A stretch of 7,285 bases of DNA, from the NCBI GenBank assembly GCA_030632925.1, contig DAOVTU010000135.1, positions 1 to 7,285 of the forward strand. Direction: 5' to 3'. The notes beneath the pieces were generated by a model. It had not been told where the DNA came from and did not search any database. It saw only the letters and a program-made list of their open reading frames with translations. The translations under genes were made by a program, and so were the position numbers. Within the stretch, counting starts at the first letter, position 1. Each line of letters starts with the position of its first letter. Below are positions 6,134 to 7,285 of this stretch, in pieces. This DNA comes from Candidatus Krumholzibacteriia bacterium (lineage in GTDB: Bacteria; Krumholzibacteriota; Krumholzibacteriia; LZORAL124-64-63).

Positions 6134-7285
6134 GACTCACCTCCGTTTTCGTAACAGCACAGGAATGGCTCCATGTCTTTGGCCGCACCCTGGCCGCCTT
6201 CGGCATGCAGGCGGTCAGCCGGATCGGCGTAGTCAAAGACCTGCTGGCCTTCGACCCAGGTCTGATGCACCCGTGTGTAGATACTCAACGGGTCGCCGTC
6301 CAGGATGATGAAGTCGGCGTCCTTGCCTTTGCTCAGGCTGCCGACCTGGTCGTCCAGGCCCAGCATGATGGCGCCATTGAGGGTGACGGATTTCAGGGCC
6401 GTGTCCCGGTCCAGGCCACCGCGCACGCCCATGGCTGCCGAACGCAAAAACAGGCGGCTGTCGGTGATCCAGTCGTCGGTGTGGTAGGCGACCAGAGCCC
6501 CGGCGGCCGCCAGAGTGGCGCCGGTCTCGAAACGTAAGTCCACTGCTTCGAGTTTGCCGCCCGGGCTGTCGATGTTGATGATGCTGCAGCCGGCGCCGGA
6601 AGCGGCAATTTGATCGGCCACTTTCCAGCCTTCGCTCAAGTGGTGCAGGACCACTTCGAAGCCGAATTCTTCTTTCAGTCGTAAAACGGTCATGATGTCG
6701 TCGGCGCGGTGGGTGTGGTGGTGCACCACGCGCTGGCCGGCCATGACTTCGACCAGGGTTTCGAGGTCCAGGTCGCGCGGGGGCATTTTGGATGCGTCGC
6801 CATCAGCGGCTTCGATTTTGGCCCCATACTCGCGGGCGGCGATGAATTTTTCCCGCACCAGATAGGCCGCCTTGGCCCGGGTGCCGGGAAATGGGGCTTT
6901 GCGCTGGCTGTTGGTGCCGTTGGCCATTTTTAATCCGCCCAACAGGCGCCGGCCACCGCGGCCGTCGTCCACCGAGTAGGCCAGGTCCAGGGGTTCAAAA
7001 ATTTCAGTGCCCGGTCCAGTGCGGCGCATCTTGAGGTAGATGGTTTGTCCGCTGCTTAAAAAGCCACTGCCCGGCATCACATTCAGGGTGGTGAGTCCGC
7101 CGGCTACGGCGCGGCGGTATCCGGCGTCAAAAACGTTCAAGCCATCGCTGATGCGCACGCCCGGTTGGATGGGCCCACTGTTGTCCGCGGCCCGGAAGCC
7201 GCCGATGTGGCTGTGGGTGTCGACAAGGCCCGGCATGATGAAGCGACCGGCGACATCAATTACCGTGGCGCCACCGGGTACTTTC
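6130..7285 (-). CDS. Imidazolonepropionase-like metal-dependent amidohydrolase, 5' end outside the window
   Basis: The frame is open to the right edge, giving 384 codons; the true start and any signal peptide lie beyond 7285. An in-frame ATG at 7236 is not the start, because the N-terminal sandwich sequence KVPGGATVIDVAGRFI runs straight into MPGLVDTHSH. The binuclear amidohydrolase set looks intact: THSH (about 7218-7207), HHHTHRADD (about 6723-6697), VLHHLSEGW (near 6640) and YHTDDW with the catalytic-type Asp at 6477-6475. The C-terminal sandwich strand is VGSLSKGKDADFIILDGDP. The family hydrolyses C-N bonds in cyclic amides, dipeptides or related compounds; the substrate here cannot be read. 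It is the first gene of a coupled pair with the degenerate paralogue at 4913-6133. Export to the periplasm is likely by analogy with that partner but is not seen. Confidence 0.85.
   Translation of the reverse strand, partial: KVPGGATVIDVAGRFIMPGLVDTHSHIGGFRAADNSGPIQPGVRISDGLNVFDAGYRRAVAGGLTTLNVMPGSGFLSSGQTIYLKMRRTGPGTEIFEPLDLAYSVDDGRGGRRLLGGLKMANGTNSQRKAPFPGTRAKAAYLVREKFIAAREYGAKIEAADGDASKMPPRDLDLETLVEVMAGQRVVHHHTHRADDIMTVLRLKEEFGFEVVLHHLSEGWKVADQIAASGAGCSIINIDSPGGKLEAVDLRFETGATLAAAGALVAYHTDDWITDSRLFLRSAAMGVRGGLDRDTALKSVTLNGAIMLGLDDQVGSLSKGKDADFIILDGDPLSIYTRVHQTWVEGQQVFDYADPADRLHAEGGQGAAKDMEPFLCCYENGGES

Overview
The window is 7.3 kb of mostly GC-rich DNA (about 59% over 241-480, the first part of the host-like sequence, and similar by eye beyond). 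It fits a Gram-negative, environmental bacterium: three proteins carry or imply Sec signal peptides, there is an MscS channel, and there is a large secreted beta-propeller protein with a CARDB-like tail. Together with the paired exported amidohydrolases, this gene mix resembles uncultured FCB-group or Gemmatimonadota/Krumholzibacteriota-type lineages. That placement is a guess from style, not a determination.

Left edge (1 to about 264, + strand): the 3' part of an AbiEii-family nucleotidyltransferase toxin gene, at about 47% GC over the first 240 bases. It runs head-on into the 3' end of a secreted Asp-box/CARDB protein gene (145-2010, - strand). Family-like sequence of both genes stops at nearly the same place (about 240-265). 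Beyond it, each frame runs on as antisense of the other gene. This is a chimeric junction: a real recombination or insertion breakpoint, or an assembly join.

Centre-left (2011-3361): a divergent intergenic region carries two readable promoters. The + strand one drives an arsR-arsM arsenic-response operon. A perfect 7-bp dyad brackets its -10 box and is a good candidate ArsR operator. ArsR is Cys-rich, with a CVC pair in the HTH domain and a vicinal CC pair near the C-terminus. ArsM keeps the three cysteines expected for arsenite methylation. No ArsB/Acr3 pump or ArsC lies in the window. Two consecutive hairpins follow arsM.

Centre-right (3383-4914, + strand): a stand-alone NFACT-R (DUF814) protein is translationally coupled by an ATGA overlap to an MscS-type mechanosensitive channel. 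A textbook intrinsic terminator follows.

Right (4913-7285, - strand): two tandem metal-dependent amidohydrolases of the imidazolonepropionase-like type are also joined by an ATGA overlap. The upstream one is cut by the window edge and keeps its metal-binding residues. The downstream one, which has a signal peptide, has lost several of them and looks like a catalytically degenerate partner.

I found no tRNA, rRNA, CRISPR array, insertion sequence or complete novel system. The most notable points are the junction at about 250, the arsR operator and cysteine layout, the degenerate amidohydrolase partner, and the NFACT-R/MscS coupling.
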